A DNA stretch of 64,000 nt, taken from Melastoma dodecandrum. Its lineage: Eukaryota > Streptophyta > Magnoliopsida > Myrtales > Melastomataceae. Positions 1-9,279 of this stretch are shown here, in pieces; the stretch's first letter is position 1, and the number at the start of each line of letters is the position of its first letter. The notes under the pieces were generated by a model. It was not told the origin of the DNA. It worked only from the letters and a program-made list of their open reading frames with translations, and searched no databases. The stretch lies in contig JARUPY010000490.1 in NCBI GenBank assembly GCA_029817715.1, forward strand, positions 62,001 through 126,000, written 5' to 3'. The position numbers were made by a program, and so were the translations under genes.

Positions 1-256
1 GAAGTCAGCCGGCCACCAGTCCTGCGAGGTGGTCAGCGCCTCGTCGACGTCGGCCGCGAGCTGGTCGAGGTCGACGGTGGCGAACGCCTTGGCGTAGTCG
101 AAGTCCGCGCCCATCGGGTTCGACGCCTGCGTGTGGCTGCGCAGGACGCGGAGGTTCAGCTGGTTGGGCCACCAGTCGACGTTGCCGCCACCCTCGGTCG
201 GGTGCGCGAGCCGGCCGGCGTGGACCGGGGCAGCCGCCCGCGTCCTCCGTGTTCAT
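1..256 (-). CDS. katG: Catalase-peroxidase KatG, N-terminal part (runs off window)
   Basis: Bifunctional haem catalase-peroxidase that removes hydrogen peroxide. Only about the first 80 residues are inside the window. The reverse strand reads [18 protein letters not shown], then [10 protein letters not shown] and [11 protein letters not shown], the typical KatG N-terminus just before the distal haem region. The ATG at 256 ([10 protein letters not shown]) is followed by a one-base frame break near 225. It lies 27 bases downstream of furA on the same strand, the usual furA-katG arrangement of actinobacteria, so FurA control is expected. The catalytic residues are outside the window. Confidence 0.88.
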
Positions 257-282
257 GTCCGTCTCTCGGGTGACGTGATCGG

Positions 283-750
283 TCACGACGTGTTCCCTCC
301 GAAGGGTTGAGAGGTGGTGGTGGCGTGTGCGGCGCCCCGGCACGCGGGGCAGTGGCCCCAGAAGACGACCTCGGCCTCGTCGATCGCGAAACCGTGGTCG
401 TCGGACGGGGTGAGGCAGGGGCGGCGCCGACGGCGCAGTCGACGTCGGCGATCACCCCGCAGCCCCGGCACACGACGTGGTGATGGTTGTCCCCGACCCG
501 CGTCTCGTAGCGCGCCGACGAGCCCTCGGGCTCGATCCGCCGCAGCAGGCCCGCCGTGGTCAGTGCCCGCAGGACGTCGTACACGGCCTGGTGGGACACC
601 GCCCCGAGGTCGGCACGGACGAGACCGATGATCTCCTCCGTGGCGAGGTGCGGGTGGTCGTGCACCGCGGCGAGGCACCGCGACGCGAGGACGGGTCACG
701 CGCAGACCGGCCTCGCGCACCTGGCGCTCGAACGCGGTCGGCGTGGACAT
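283..750 (-). CDS. furA: Fur-family peroxide/iron-responsive repressor FurA
   Basis: Metal-binding DNA-binding repressor, probably autoregulating and repressing katG. Pieces in three frames join into one Fur protein of about 155 residues: [20 protein letters not shown], then [20 protein letters not shown] (winged helix), then [10 protein letters not shown] with a CxxC metal site, and a C-terminal FWGHCPACR with the second CxxC. Two compensating frame breaks (near 670 and 420) are probably sequence errors. The start is set by the MSTPT residues and by a promoter placed exactly one turn upstream. The gene is followed 27 bases later by katG. Confidence 0.88.
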   Translation of the reverse strand: MSTPTAFERQVREAGLRVTRPRVAVPRRGARPPAPRHGGDHRSRPCRPRGGVPPGRVRRPAGTDHGGPAAADRARGLVGALRDAGRGQPSPRRVPGLRGDRRRRLRRRRRPCLTPSDDHGFAIDEAEVVFWGHCPACRGAAHATTTSQPFGGNTS

Positions 751-757
751 GGCCCCG

Positions 758-786
758 AGTATGCCCGCTAATCTGGAACGGATCAA
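758..786 (-). promoter_or_regulatory. furA promoter, apparently leaderless
   Basis: On the reverse strand TTGATC (786-781) is followed after exactly 17 bases by CATACT (763-758), a good -35/-10 pair. Seven bases downstream of the -10 lies the A of the furA ATG (750). Transcription would therefore begin at or next to the start codon, giving a leaderless mRNA, and no ribosome binding site is visible. The start position is inferred from spacing alone. Confidence 0.6.
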
Positions 787-837
787 GTTTTCCCGGGAAT
801 CGGCAGATTTCGCACGGGTGACGGGCGGGTGGTCCCC

Positions 838-2170
838 TCAGCGTTCGGGCCGACGTCCCGCGAGCAGCGTCTCGGCGGTCCGCCGGGTGCTCGCGCCGGC
901 GGCGAGCGGGGAGAAGTCGTAGCCGGACTCGGCGTGCTCGGCCTCGTCGACGCCCTCCACCTCGACCTCGCGGTCGACCCGCAGGCCGATCGTCCGTGCG
1001 ATGACCCAGGCGATGAGTGCGGTGACCACGAAGGACCAGGCCAGCACCGCGACGACCGCCACCGCCTGCTTCCCGAGCTGGGCGAACCCGCCGCCGTAGA
1101 GCAGGCCGTCGGCACCGGCCGGGTTGGTCGCCGTGGAGGCGAGCACCCCGAGCAGGAGCATCCCGACGAGTCCGCCGACCCCGTGCACCGGCCACGACGT
1201 CCAGGGAGTCGTCGAACCCGTACCGGAACTTCAGCCGCACCGCGCACGCACAGATCGCGCCCGCCGCGAGCCCGATCGCCACCGCCCCGAGCGGCTCGAC
1301 GTAGGCGCAGGCCGGGGTGATGCCCACGAGCCCCGCGACCGCGCCGGACGCCGCGCCCAGCGAGGTCGGCCGGCCGTCGCGGATCTGCTCCACCACGAGC
1401 CAGGAGAGCACGGCGGCCGAACCCGCGAGCATCGTCGAGACCAGCGCGGTGCCGGCGGTCGCGGTGGCACCCAGCGCCGACCCGGCGTTGAAGCCGAACC
1501 AGCCGAACCAGAGCAGCCCGGCGCCGATCAGCACGAACGGCAGGTTGTGCGGCCGCACCGGGTCACGGGGCCATCCCGCCGCTTCCCGACGACGAGCGCG
1601 AGGGCCAGCGCCGACGCCCCCGAGTTGATCTCGACGGCGGTGCCGCCCGCGAAGTCGAGCGCGCCGAGCCGGTTCGCGATCCAGCCGCCCACCGCGTCGG
1701 GGGCGAGCGCCCCGTCGATCGCGAAGACCCAGTGCGCCTCCGGGATGTACACCAGCGTGACCCAGACCGCGACGAACAGCGTCCACGGCCAGAACCGGAC
1801 GCGTTCGGCGACGGCGCCGGAGACCAGCGCGACCGTGATGATCGCGAACATCAGCTGGAACATCGCGAACACGCCGGTCGGCACCGCGCTCGGCCCCGTG
1901 CCGACGACGGCGGAGTCCAGGTGCCGCATCCCGGCCTGGGAGAAGCCGCCGACGAGCCCGCCGAACGAGTCGGACCCGAAGGCGAGCGACCAGCCGTAGG
2001 CCACCCACAGCACGCCGACCACGCCGAGGCAGACGAACGTCGTCATCATCATGTTGAGGACCGCCCGGGTCCGCACCATGCCGCCGTAGAAGAGCGCGAG
2101 ACCCCGGCGTCATGAGCATGACGAGTCCGGTGGCCGCGAGCATCCAGGCCGTGCTGCCCGAGTCGATCAC
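838..2170 (-). CDS. amt: Ammonium transporter, Amt/Mep/Rh family, with Glu in the first pore position
   Basis: Membrane ammonium channel of about 440 residues. The GTG start (VIDSGSTAW) is followed by FAMFQLMFAIITVALVSGA, IPEAHWVF, DFAGGTAVEINSG, WFGFNAGSALG and MHGVGGLVGMLLLG, all family signatures in order. Frame breaks lie near 2100, 1560 and 1195. The segment that normally reads GGTVVHI, which holds the first pore histidine, here reads GGTAVEI with a GAG codon. The second pore histidine (MHGVGG) is kept. No glnK lies beside it. It is divergent from the alcohol dehydrogenase across 169 bases. Confidence 0.88.
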
Positions 2171-2339
2171 CGCCGGATTCTGACACGCAGATGACAACTG
2201 TGTCGCCGACGTGTGACACGAGCATGACGGCGAAGCAGCCGACTGTCGGGACTGGCGGGGCCCGGACGGATCTGTGAGCATCGCCTCCGTTGCATGTGTC
2301 GCTCAGCGCACAGTTTCGACGTCGAGGAGGACGTTCCCT

Positions 2340-3458
2340 ATGAAGACCAAGGCTGCTGTCGTCTACGAGACCGGCAAGCCGATCGAGATCGTCGAGCTCG
2401 ACCTCGCGGGCCCGGAGGAGGGCGAGGTCCTCATCCGCTACACCCACGCCGGGCTCTGCCACTCCGACGTGCACATCGCCCACGGCGACCTCGAGGCGCG
2501 GCTCCCGATGGTCCTCGGCCACGAGGGCGCGGGCATCATCGAGGAGGTCGGTCCGGGCGTCACGCGCGTGAAGCCGGGCGACCACGTCGTCTGTTCGTTC
2601 ATCCCCAACTGCGGCGTCTGCCGCTGGTGCGCCACCGGCCAGCAGGCCATCTGCGACATGGGCGCGAACATCCTCTCCGGCGAGCTCCCCAGCGGCCGCT
2701 TCCCCTTCACCGGCCCCGGGCCGGAGAAGAACTACGGCGCGATGTGCATGATCGGCACGTTCAGCCAGTACGGGACGATCAGCCAGACCTCGGTGGTCAA
2801 GGTCGAGGACGAGCTGCCGCTGGACAAGGCCGTGCTCGTCGGCTGCGGCGTCCCCACCGGCTGGGGCTCGGCGGTCTACGCGGCCGACGTGCAGCCCGGT
2901 GAGACGGTCATCGTCTCCGGCGTCGGCGGGGTCGGCATCAACGCCGTGCAGGGCGCGCGCTACGCCGGCGCGAAGAACCTCATCGCCGTCGACCCGCTGG
3001 AGAACAAGCGGGAGAAGGCCATGGAGCTCGGCGCGACCCACGCGGTCGGTTCCATCGAGGAGGCCGCCGACCTCGCGCGCCAGATGACCAACGGCAACGG
3101 CGCGGACAAGGCCGTCGTGACGGCGGGCCTGGTCACCCAGGAGATCGTCACCGGCGCCTTCGACGCCATCGGCAAGGGCGGCACCGTCGTCCTCACCGGC
3201 CTGAACAAGCTCACCGAGCAGAACGTCCAGCTGCCGGGCGCGATCATGACCCTGTTCAAGAAGACGGTGAAGGGCACGCTCTTCGGCGACTGCAACCCGA
3301 CCACGGACATCCCCAAGCTCCTGGGGCTCTACCAGGCCGGCGATCTCAAGCTGGACGAGATCATCACCAGGACGTACACCCTGGACCAGGTCAACGAGGG
3401 CTACGACGACCTGCTGGCCGGCAAGAACGTGCGCGGCGTCATCATCCACGAGCACTGA
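2340..3458 (+). CDS. NDMA-dependent zinc alcohol dehydrogenase
   Basis: Intact 372-residue medium-chain dehydrogenase of the mycofactocin-associated, nitroso-dimethylaniline-dependent group, which carries tightly bound NAD and oxidises alcohols. Visible features are the catalytic zinc motif GLCHSDVHIAHGD, GHEGAGIIEEVGPG, the structural zinc cluster CGVCRWCATGQQAIC and the Rossmann GVGGVGINAVQGA. The ATG at 2340 follows GAGGAGG by 8 bases, which supports this start over an in-frame upstream one. The exact alcohol substrate cannot be read. No mycofactocin genes are in the window. This is one of only two long genes here without a frame break. Confidence 0.93.
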   Translation: MKTKAAVVYETGKPIEIVELDLAGPEEGEVLIRYTHAGLCHSDVHIAHGDLEARLPMVLGHEGAGIIEEVGPGVTRVKPGDHVVCSFIPNCGVCRWCATGQQAICDMGANILSGELPSGRFPFTGPGPEKNYGAMCMIGTFSQYGTISQTSVVKVEDELPLDKAVLVGCGVPTGWGSAVYAADVQPGETVIVSGVGGVGINAVQGARYAGAKNLIAVDPLENKREKAMELGATHAVGSIEEAADLARQMTNGNGADKAVVTAGLVTQEIVTGAFDAIGKGGTVVLTGLNKLTEQNVQLPGAIMTLFKKTVKGTLFGDCNPTTDIPKLLGLYQAGDLKLDEIITRTYTLDQVNEGYDDLLAGKNVRGVIIHEH

Positions 3459-3493
3459 GCTCCCGCGAGCACGAAGGAACGGAGCACCGCACG

Positions 3494-5325
3494 TTGGCGG
3501 ACACCGTCGCCACCGTCGGGCGCGGCCGGGAGACCGAGCTTCTCCAGGCCGCGCTCGACGGCGGTACCCACGTCGTGCTGGAGGGCCCGCCGGGCACCGG
3601 CAAGTCCACCCTGCTGCGCGGCGTCGCGCACTCCCGCAGCATCGGCTTCCACTTCGTCGAGGGGAACGCCGAACTCACGCCGGCCCGGCTGGTCGGGCAC
3701 TTCGACCCGGCCCGTGTGCTGGCCGACGGCTACGTCGAGGAGATCTTCGTCGACGGGCCGCTGGTCTCGGCACTGCGCACCGGCGGACTGCTCTACGTCG
3801 AGGAGCTGAATCGCGTGCCGGAGGAGACCCTCAACGTCCTCATCACGGTGATGAGCGAGGGTGAGCTGCACGTGCCGCGGCTCGGGCGCATCGCCGCCGA
3901 ACCCGGCTTCCGGATGGTCGCGGCGATGAACCCGTACGACGCGGTGGGCACCGCTCGGATCTCCGCGGCCCTGCACGACCGCACCTGCCGGATCGCCATG
4001 GGCTACCAGTCCGCGGCCGACGAGACGCAGATCGTGGCCGGTCGGGCCCCGGTGACCCCGGACGACTGGCGCGAGAAGGCCGTCGACCTGGTCCGCCGCA
4101 CCCGCGAGCACCGGGACCTGCGCACCGGGTCGTCCGTCCGCGGCGCCATCGACCTCGCACGGGTCACGGTGTCGCTGGCCCGCCGCCCGCGACCGGGCGG
4201 TCGACGACTGGCGGGTCGGGCTCGACGCCGCCACCGTCGCGCTGTCGGGCCGCATCAAGGTGATCGAGTCGGCCCGGCGGACGCCCGAGGAGGTCATCCG
4301 CGAGCTCTACGAGTCGGTGTTCGGCCGCGAGCCGTCGGACTCCGACCCGAACGACTCCTCGGGGGACGACGATGCGTCGGGGGGAGCCAGAGCCCGCCCG
4401 GCGCGGGCACCGGGGGCGTAGACCGCCCGTCCCGGCAGAAGGCGGCGCCCAAGACGTCCCGGGCCGACCTCGCCGCCCGCCGTCACGAGGACTTCGAGTC
4501 GGTCTCGCCGCAGGTCGGTGAGATCGACCAGGAGGCCTTCGACGCGCTGCTCCGGGAGGACCCGGGCGCGGCGATGGAGCTCGTCGTCGACATGACGAAG
4601 GCGACCGACGAGACGCTGCGGGAGAAGGCACGCCGCCTGGCGGGCACGATGCTGCTGGAACGCTCGAAGGTCGGGCCGTCGCGGGCCCGGGGCTCCTCCA
4701 AGCTCCGGCTCCGCCCGGCCGACCGGGGCGGGGACCTCGACGTCGACGCGTCGATGGAGGCCCTCGTGGAGGCGCGGGCGGCGAACCTGCCGGCCCACCT
4801 CGAGGACCTCCACGCCGTCGACTGGGCCCAGCCGGGCATCGCGCTGTGCCTGCTCGTCGACACCTCGGGGTCGATGACCGGCGGCCGGCTCGCGGCCGCC
4901 GCGCTCACGGCGGCCGCGTGCTCGTGGCGGGCGCCGGAGGAGTTCGCCGTCGTGTCGTTCGAGCGGGAGGCCACGGTGCGGCGCGGGCTGCACCAGCCGA
5001 TGCCGCCCGAGACCCTCGTCGACCAGCTCCTGGCCCTGCGCGGGCACGGGGTGACGGGGCTGTCGGCCGCGATGCGGTCGGCGGCCGACCAGCTCGTGGG
5101 GGCCCGGTCGTCCCGGCGGGTCACCGTGCTGCTCTCGGACTGCCGCTCGACCGACGACAAGGACCCGGTACCCCTCGCCGCGTCCCTGGACGAGCTGCTG
5201 ATCCTGGCGCCGGCCGACGACTCGTCCGACGCCGTCGCCCTCGCCGAGGCGGTGGGCGCCCGGGTGGAGACGATGACCGACGCCTCCGAGGCCCGGCGGC
5301 CCTGGCCCGGCTGCTGGATGCGTAG
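3494..5325 (+). CDS. MoxR-type AAA ATPase with C-terminal VWA domain (magnesium-chelatase-like)
   Basis: A protein of about 610 residues. It has a MoxR/BchI-like AAA module with Walker A GPPGTGKST (about residue 35), Walker B LLYVEELNR and sensor MVAAMNPYD. A charged linker follows, then a von Willebrand A domain with an intact MIDAS CLLVDTSGSMTGG. TTG at 3494 is the best start, with AAGGAACGGAG just upstream. Compensating breaks near 4190 and 4400 and one near 5300 suggest the true end is ALARLLDA at 5325. Related proteins act as metal-chelatase-like or chaperone ATPases. The partner is unknown. It is 35 bases after the dehydrogenase. Confidence 0.85.
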
Positions 5326-5330
5326 CGGTC

Positions 5331-5408
5331 CTGATTACGTCGACGGGACCCAGGTAGCTGTTTCGAAGATCGACAACAGCCACTGGCGTCCCGCCGACGT
5401 GATCATGG
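5331..5408. repeat. Palindromic repeat family 1, copy A
   Basis: Imperfect inverted repeat. The left arm at 5331-5362 and the right arm at 5375-5408 pair over about 32 positions with a few mismatches. The loop contains GAAGATCGAC. It starts 6 bases after the stop of the ATPase gene, so it can act as a terminator. A second copy lies at 6336-6415 with the loop in reverse complement. Confidence 0.8.
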
Positions 5409-5451
5409 CGCGGGATGGAACCGTGCGGGTCTCCCGGCACTCCAAGCCCGT

Positions 5452-6341
5452 GTGGAGACCGTTCTCGACGCCTCGACCGCCGTCCCCTTCCGCGGCTCCA
5501 CCGCGCGGGCGCAGGGGCTGATCAGCTGGGCCCGACTGCGGGGGCCCCGCTTCGTGCCCGTCTACCCCGACACGTACGTCGGCTCGGCGGTGACGATCAC
5601 GCTCGCGGTCCGCCGGGCGGCCCTCCAGGTCTGGCTCGGCGCGGAAGCGGTGGTCGGCGGCTCGCTCGCGGCCGACGCGCACCGGGTGCCGATCGTCGAC
5701 GAGCTGGTCGAGGTGCACCTGCCCCGCGGGCAGCGACCCCGGCACCCCGACGTCGTCGTGCACCGCGGGCTGCTGCTCCCCTTCGAGATCGAGGAGGTCG
5801 ACGGTGTCCGGGTGACCACGCCGGAGCGCACCGCCTTCGACCTCGCCCGACGGCTCGACACGCTCGACGGGATCGCGATGGCCGACGTCCTGGCCAACCG
5901 GCACACCGTGAACCGCCACCGGCTCCTCGACCTGGCCCGTCGCCACCCCAACCTCCGGGCGTCGAGCGCGTGCGGGAGGTCGCGGAGGGGATGGAGCTGT
6001 GGGTGCAGTCCATCCCGGAGTCACGCACCCGGACCCGGCTCGTCCGACGCGGCGTCCCGAAGCCGACGGTGCAGTTCCGTGTGCTGAAGCGGACGACACG
6101 GGGCGCCTACGTCGTCGTCGCCCGGCCCGACCTGTCGTGGCCGGAGTACCGGGTGGCGCTCCAGTACGACGGGCTGGACCACCTGGAGTGGGCGCGCCGG
6201 GTGAAGGACATCGATCAGGACGACACGCTGCGGGCGCTGGGCTGGGTCGTCATCCGCGTGATGTCGCCCCAGGCGGCCGACCCGGACGCTCTCGCCGAGC
6301 GGGTGCTGCGGGAACTCCGGGCGCGCGGGTGGCGCCCATGA
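5452..6341 (+). CDS. DUF559-type protein, AbiEi-like antitoxin/Vsr-fold nuclease family
   Basis: About 296 residues. The N-terminal part, FRGSTARAQGLI, GPRFVPVYPDTYV and VRVTTPERTAFDLARRL, matches the actinobacterial type IV toxin-antitoxin AbiEi-like family. The C-terminal part, WPEYRVALQYDG, VKDIDQDDTLRALGW and VIRV, is the DUF559/Vsr-like nuclease fold. One frame break lies near 5960. The GTG at 5452 is the first reasonable start. No AbiEii nucleotidyltransferase partner is adjacent, so a toxin-antitoxin role is not shown. The gene is enclosed by two oppositely oriented palindromic repeats, and its stop codon lies inside the second. Confidence 0.8.
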
Positions 6342-6415
6342 TCACCTCGGCGGGACGTCCACGGCTGATGTCGATCTTCTAAACAGCCACCACGGTCCCG
6401 CCGACGTGATCATGG
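6336..6415. repeat. Palindromic repeat family 1, copy B
   Basis: Arms at 6336-6367 and 6384-6415 share the ATGATCACNTCGGCGGGAC core with copy A. The loop carries GTCGATCTTC, the reverse complement of copy A's loop, so the two elements are inverted relative to each other. It lies between the convergent stops of the DUF559 gene (6341, inside the left arm) and the acyl carrier protein (6422), and is a plausible bidirectional terminator. Confidence 0.82.
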
Positions 6416-6421
6416 CGGCGG

Positions 6422-6683
6422 TCAGGCCGGTTCGGCGCCCATCTCGAGGAGGAAGTCGGTCATCGACGCGACGGAGCGGAACCGCTCGATGTCGAAGTCG
6501 TCGAGCGGCAGCTGCACCCCGAAGGTCTCCTCGAGCGCCACGATCAGCGTGACGAGCGCGAGCGAGTCGATGAGGCCCGGCCTCGAGGAGGTCCTCCTCG
6601 ACGGAGGGCACGTCGATCCCGGCGCGGTCGCTGACCACGTCCGCCACCTGGGCACGGAGTGCGGCCGTGGTCTCGGTCAACAT
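6422..6683 (-). CDS. Acyl/peptidyl carrier protein
   Basis: Small carrier protein of about 86 residues that holds a substrate on a phosphopantetheine arm. It reads MLTETTAALRAQVADVV, then after a frame break near 6585 GLIDSLALVTLIVALEE, where the serine of DSL is the attachment site, and ends FLLEMGAEPA. The ATG at 6683 overlaps the stop of the adenylation gene as TGATG, so the two are translationally coupled. It is the last gene of the run starting at the carbamoyltransferase. This is a free-standing carrier protein, not part of a multidomain synthase. Confidence 0.85.
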
Positions 6684-8266
6684 CACTCGCTCTCCTTCGG
6701 GGCCGGCCGGAAGCGCTCGCGCAGCACCGGACGGTCGATCTTGCCGTTCACGTTCTTGGGGAGCTCGTCGAGCACGAGCCACTTCGCCGGGACCATGTAG
6801 CGCGGCACCAGCGCACCCACGGCGCGGCGCATGTCGTTCACGGGCAGGGATGCCCCCTGGGCCACCGAGTACGCGCAGCAGATCGTCGTGCCCTCGAAGC
6901 CGCCGAGGTCGACGCCGACCACCGCGCACTCCTTCACGCCGGCCACGGTGTTCACGGCCGTCTCGATCTCGCCCAGCTCGATCCGGTACCCGCGCGACTT
7001 GATCTGCGAGTCGGTCCGGCCGAGGAAGTGCACGACGCCGTCGTCGTCGACCCGCGCCAGGTCCCCGGTCTTGTAGATCCGCTCGCCGTCGGGGCCGGTC
7101 ACGAAGGCGGCGTCCGTCTTCTCCCGGTCGCGCCAGTAACCCGGCGAGAGCCCGACCCCGCCGATGTACAGCTCGCCGATTCCCACCGACCGGCGCCGGA
7201 CGACCCTCGTCGAGGACCACCAGCGACTCCCCCGCGCACGGCACCCCGATCGGCACCGGCACCGACTCGTCGGCGGCACCGCGGGCACGTCGTAGTACGA
7301 CGACGCGATCGTCGCCTCGGTCGGCCCGTACAGGTTGGTGAACCGCACGTGCGGCAGCTTCCGCATCCAGTGCGCCAGGATCGGCGTGGGCAGCACCTCG
7401 CCGCACCAGAGCAGGCGCTCGAGCGCCGGGAAGTCGTGCTCCGCCACCGCGTCGAACCGCGCCGAGGTAGGTCAGCACCGACGGCACCGAGAAACCACTG
7501 CGTCAGCTCGCGGTCGCGGATGAACGCCGCCGTCTTCCGGGCGTCCAGCCCGAGCGACGCGGGCACGAGGTGCAGCTCCGCCCCGGCCGCCAGCGTCGCG
7601 TAGATGTCGAACGTCGACAGGTCGAAGTGCAGCGGCGGGTGCCCGGAGATCCGGTCGCCCGGCTTCGTCCCGAAGTGCCCGAGGGCCCAGTCGACGAACG
7701 CCGACACCATGTCGTGCGTGATCATCACGCCCTTCGGGATCCCGGTGGATCCCGAGGTGAACAGCAGATGCGCGAGGGGGTCCTTCCGGACGGCGGGTGC
7801 GGTCGCCGCGAACGCCTCCACGTCCGACCGCGGAGAACGCGGACCCGAAGCGCTCCCCGGCGAGCGGGGCCTCCAGCGAGCCCACCATGAGATCGGTCAG
7901 ACCCTCGGCCACCAGCCCGTCGACCAGCGTCGTCGCGGTTCGCGTCGGCCAGCAGCACCGACGGCTCGGCGGAGCGGATGATGCGCGCGACCCGCGTCGC
8001 GGGAGACGCCGAGTCGACCGGCACGTAGACCGCGCCAGCCTTCAGGTCCCGATGAGCGACGCGATCGTCCACGGCGTCTTCGCCGCGAGCACACCGACGC
8101 GGTCACCTGGCGCCACCCCGCGGTCGACGAGCGCCCGGGCGATCCGGTTCGTCGTGGCGTCGAGCTCGGCGTAGGTGAGCGTCTCGGTGCCGTCCGGGCC
8201 GATCAGCGCCGTCGATCCCGGCGAGCGGTCGGCCGAGACGGTGAGCAGGTCCTCGAGTCGGGTCAT
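6683..8266 (-). CDS. AMP-dependent synthetase / amino-acid adenylation enzyme
   Basis: Activates a carboxylic or amino acid as its adenylate for loading onto the neighbouring carrier protein. Core motifs appear in order: LTYAELDATTNRIARAL, LLFTSGSTGIPKGVMITH, NLYGPTEATIASSYYD, GELYIGGVGLSPGYW, YKTGDLARV, SRGYRIELGEIE and PKNVNGKIDR with the catalytic lysine. Frame breaks lie near 8040, 7900, 7830, 7485 and 7230-7270. MTRLEDLLTVSADRSPGSTA is the natural start at 8266. In the sequence as given there is no stop between it and the upstream monooxygenase in its main frame, so a fusion is possible. The substrate cannot be read. Confidence 0.87.
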
Positions 8267-9279
8267 CGCGGGAACGACCCCGGCCCGCCGGAAGACCTCG
8301 CCGATGTGGTCGAGCTCCTCCGCCGACGGCGGGATGTCCAGCACGAACACGCGGGTGCCCTGGCCGACGTAGTGGGCGATGGCGGCGGCGACGCGGTCGT
8401 AGGACCCGACGAGGTAGGGACAGAACGTCTGGTAGTTCTGGAACGGCCCGAGCCAGAACGGGTCGGGCTCGCCGGAGCCGTCGTCCACGACGTCCTGGGC
8501 CTTCGCGGCCGCCGAGAGCTGGGCGTGCCACGACGAGTCGCTCGCGCGCATCGCCATCGAGTGGGCGATCTGGCCGCGACGGTCGGTGGGGAACCGCTCC
8601 TCGGCGACCTTCCAGGCGTCGGCCGTGTCCTCGCGGGCGACGATCCCGACCCGGACACCCCCGCCGTCGGGAGCCTCCCCGGTCTCGCGGCCGAGGGGCT
8701 CGGGGTAGCGGATCGGCACGGCGCCGATGGCCTCCGCCGCGGCGCGGCCGGCCGGGGACGAGCCGGAGATCAGCACCTCCGGCATCAGCTCGGCCGGCAG
8801 CGCGGGCGCGAGCCTGAGGTTGTGCACCTGGTGCCAGCGGCCCTCGTGCGTGACGGTCTCACCCCGCAGCAGCGCCATCAGGATCTGCGTGTACTCGGTG
8901 GTGCGGGCGTAGCGGTCGTCGTGCTCGGTGGGGTCGCCGAGCGCGAGCAGGTCGTTGCGGAACCCGCCGGCCAGCATGTTCAGGTGCACCGACCGGCCGT
9001 GCAGCCAGGCCAGCGAGCTGACCATCGGACGCCGCGGTGAACGGGTGCATGTACACCGGCTGCACCGCCACCAGCGGCGCGAGCCGCTCGGTGGCGGTGA
9101 TGGCGTGCTGTGCGACGAGCCACGGATCGGCGATGCCGTTGTCGGTTGTAGACGAGCATGCCGGTGCAGCCCGCGGCCTCGCTCCAGCGCGCCACCTCCG
9201 CGACGGCCTGCGCGTACTCCCCCGCCGGGACGTCCTTGGACTGCGGGCAGGTGGAGTACATCTGCACGGCGTCCGTCAC
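8263..9279 (-). CDS. LLM-class flavin-dependent (luciferase-like) monooxygenase
   Basis: A TIM-barrel flavin oxidoreductase of the SsuD/luciferase type, about 340 residues. It reads VTDAVQMYSTCPQSKDVP, then SVHLNMLAGGFRNDLLALGD, YARTTEYTQILMALLRGE, PEVLISGSSPAGRAAAEAIGA, and near the end VGSYDRVAAAIAHY. Breaks lie near 9145 and 9030. The GTG start overlaps the carbamoyltransferase stop (GTGA). The end is ambiguous: one frame ends at 8263 with an ATGA overlap, and the main frame runs on into the adenylation protein. It probably oxidises the tethered or carbamoylated intermediate of this locus (inference). Confidence 0.82.

Noticed and set aside
5452..6341. Complete type IV toxin-antitoxin pair
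   Set aside because: Only the AbiEi/DUF559-like protein is present; no AbiEii-type nucleotidyltransferase lies on either side.
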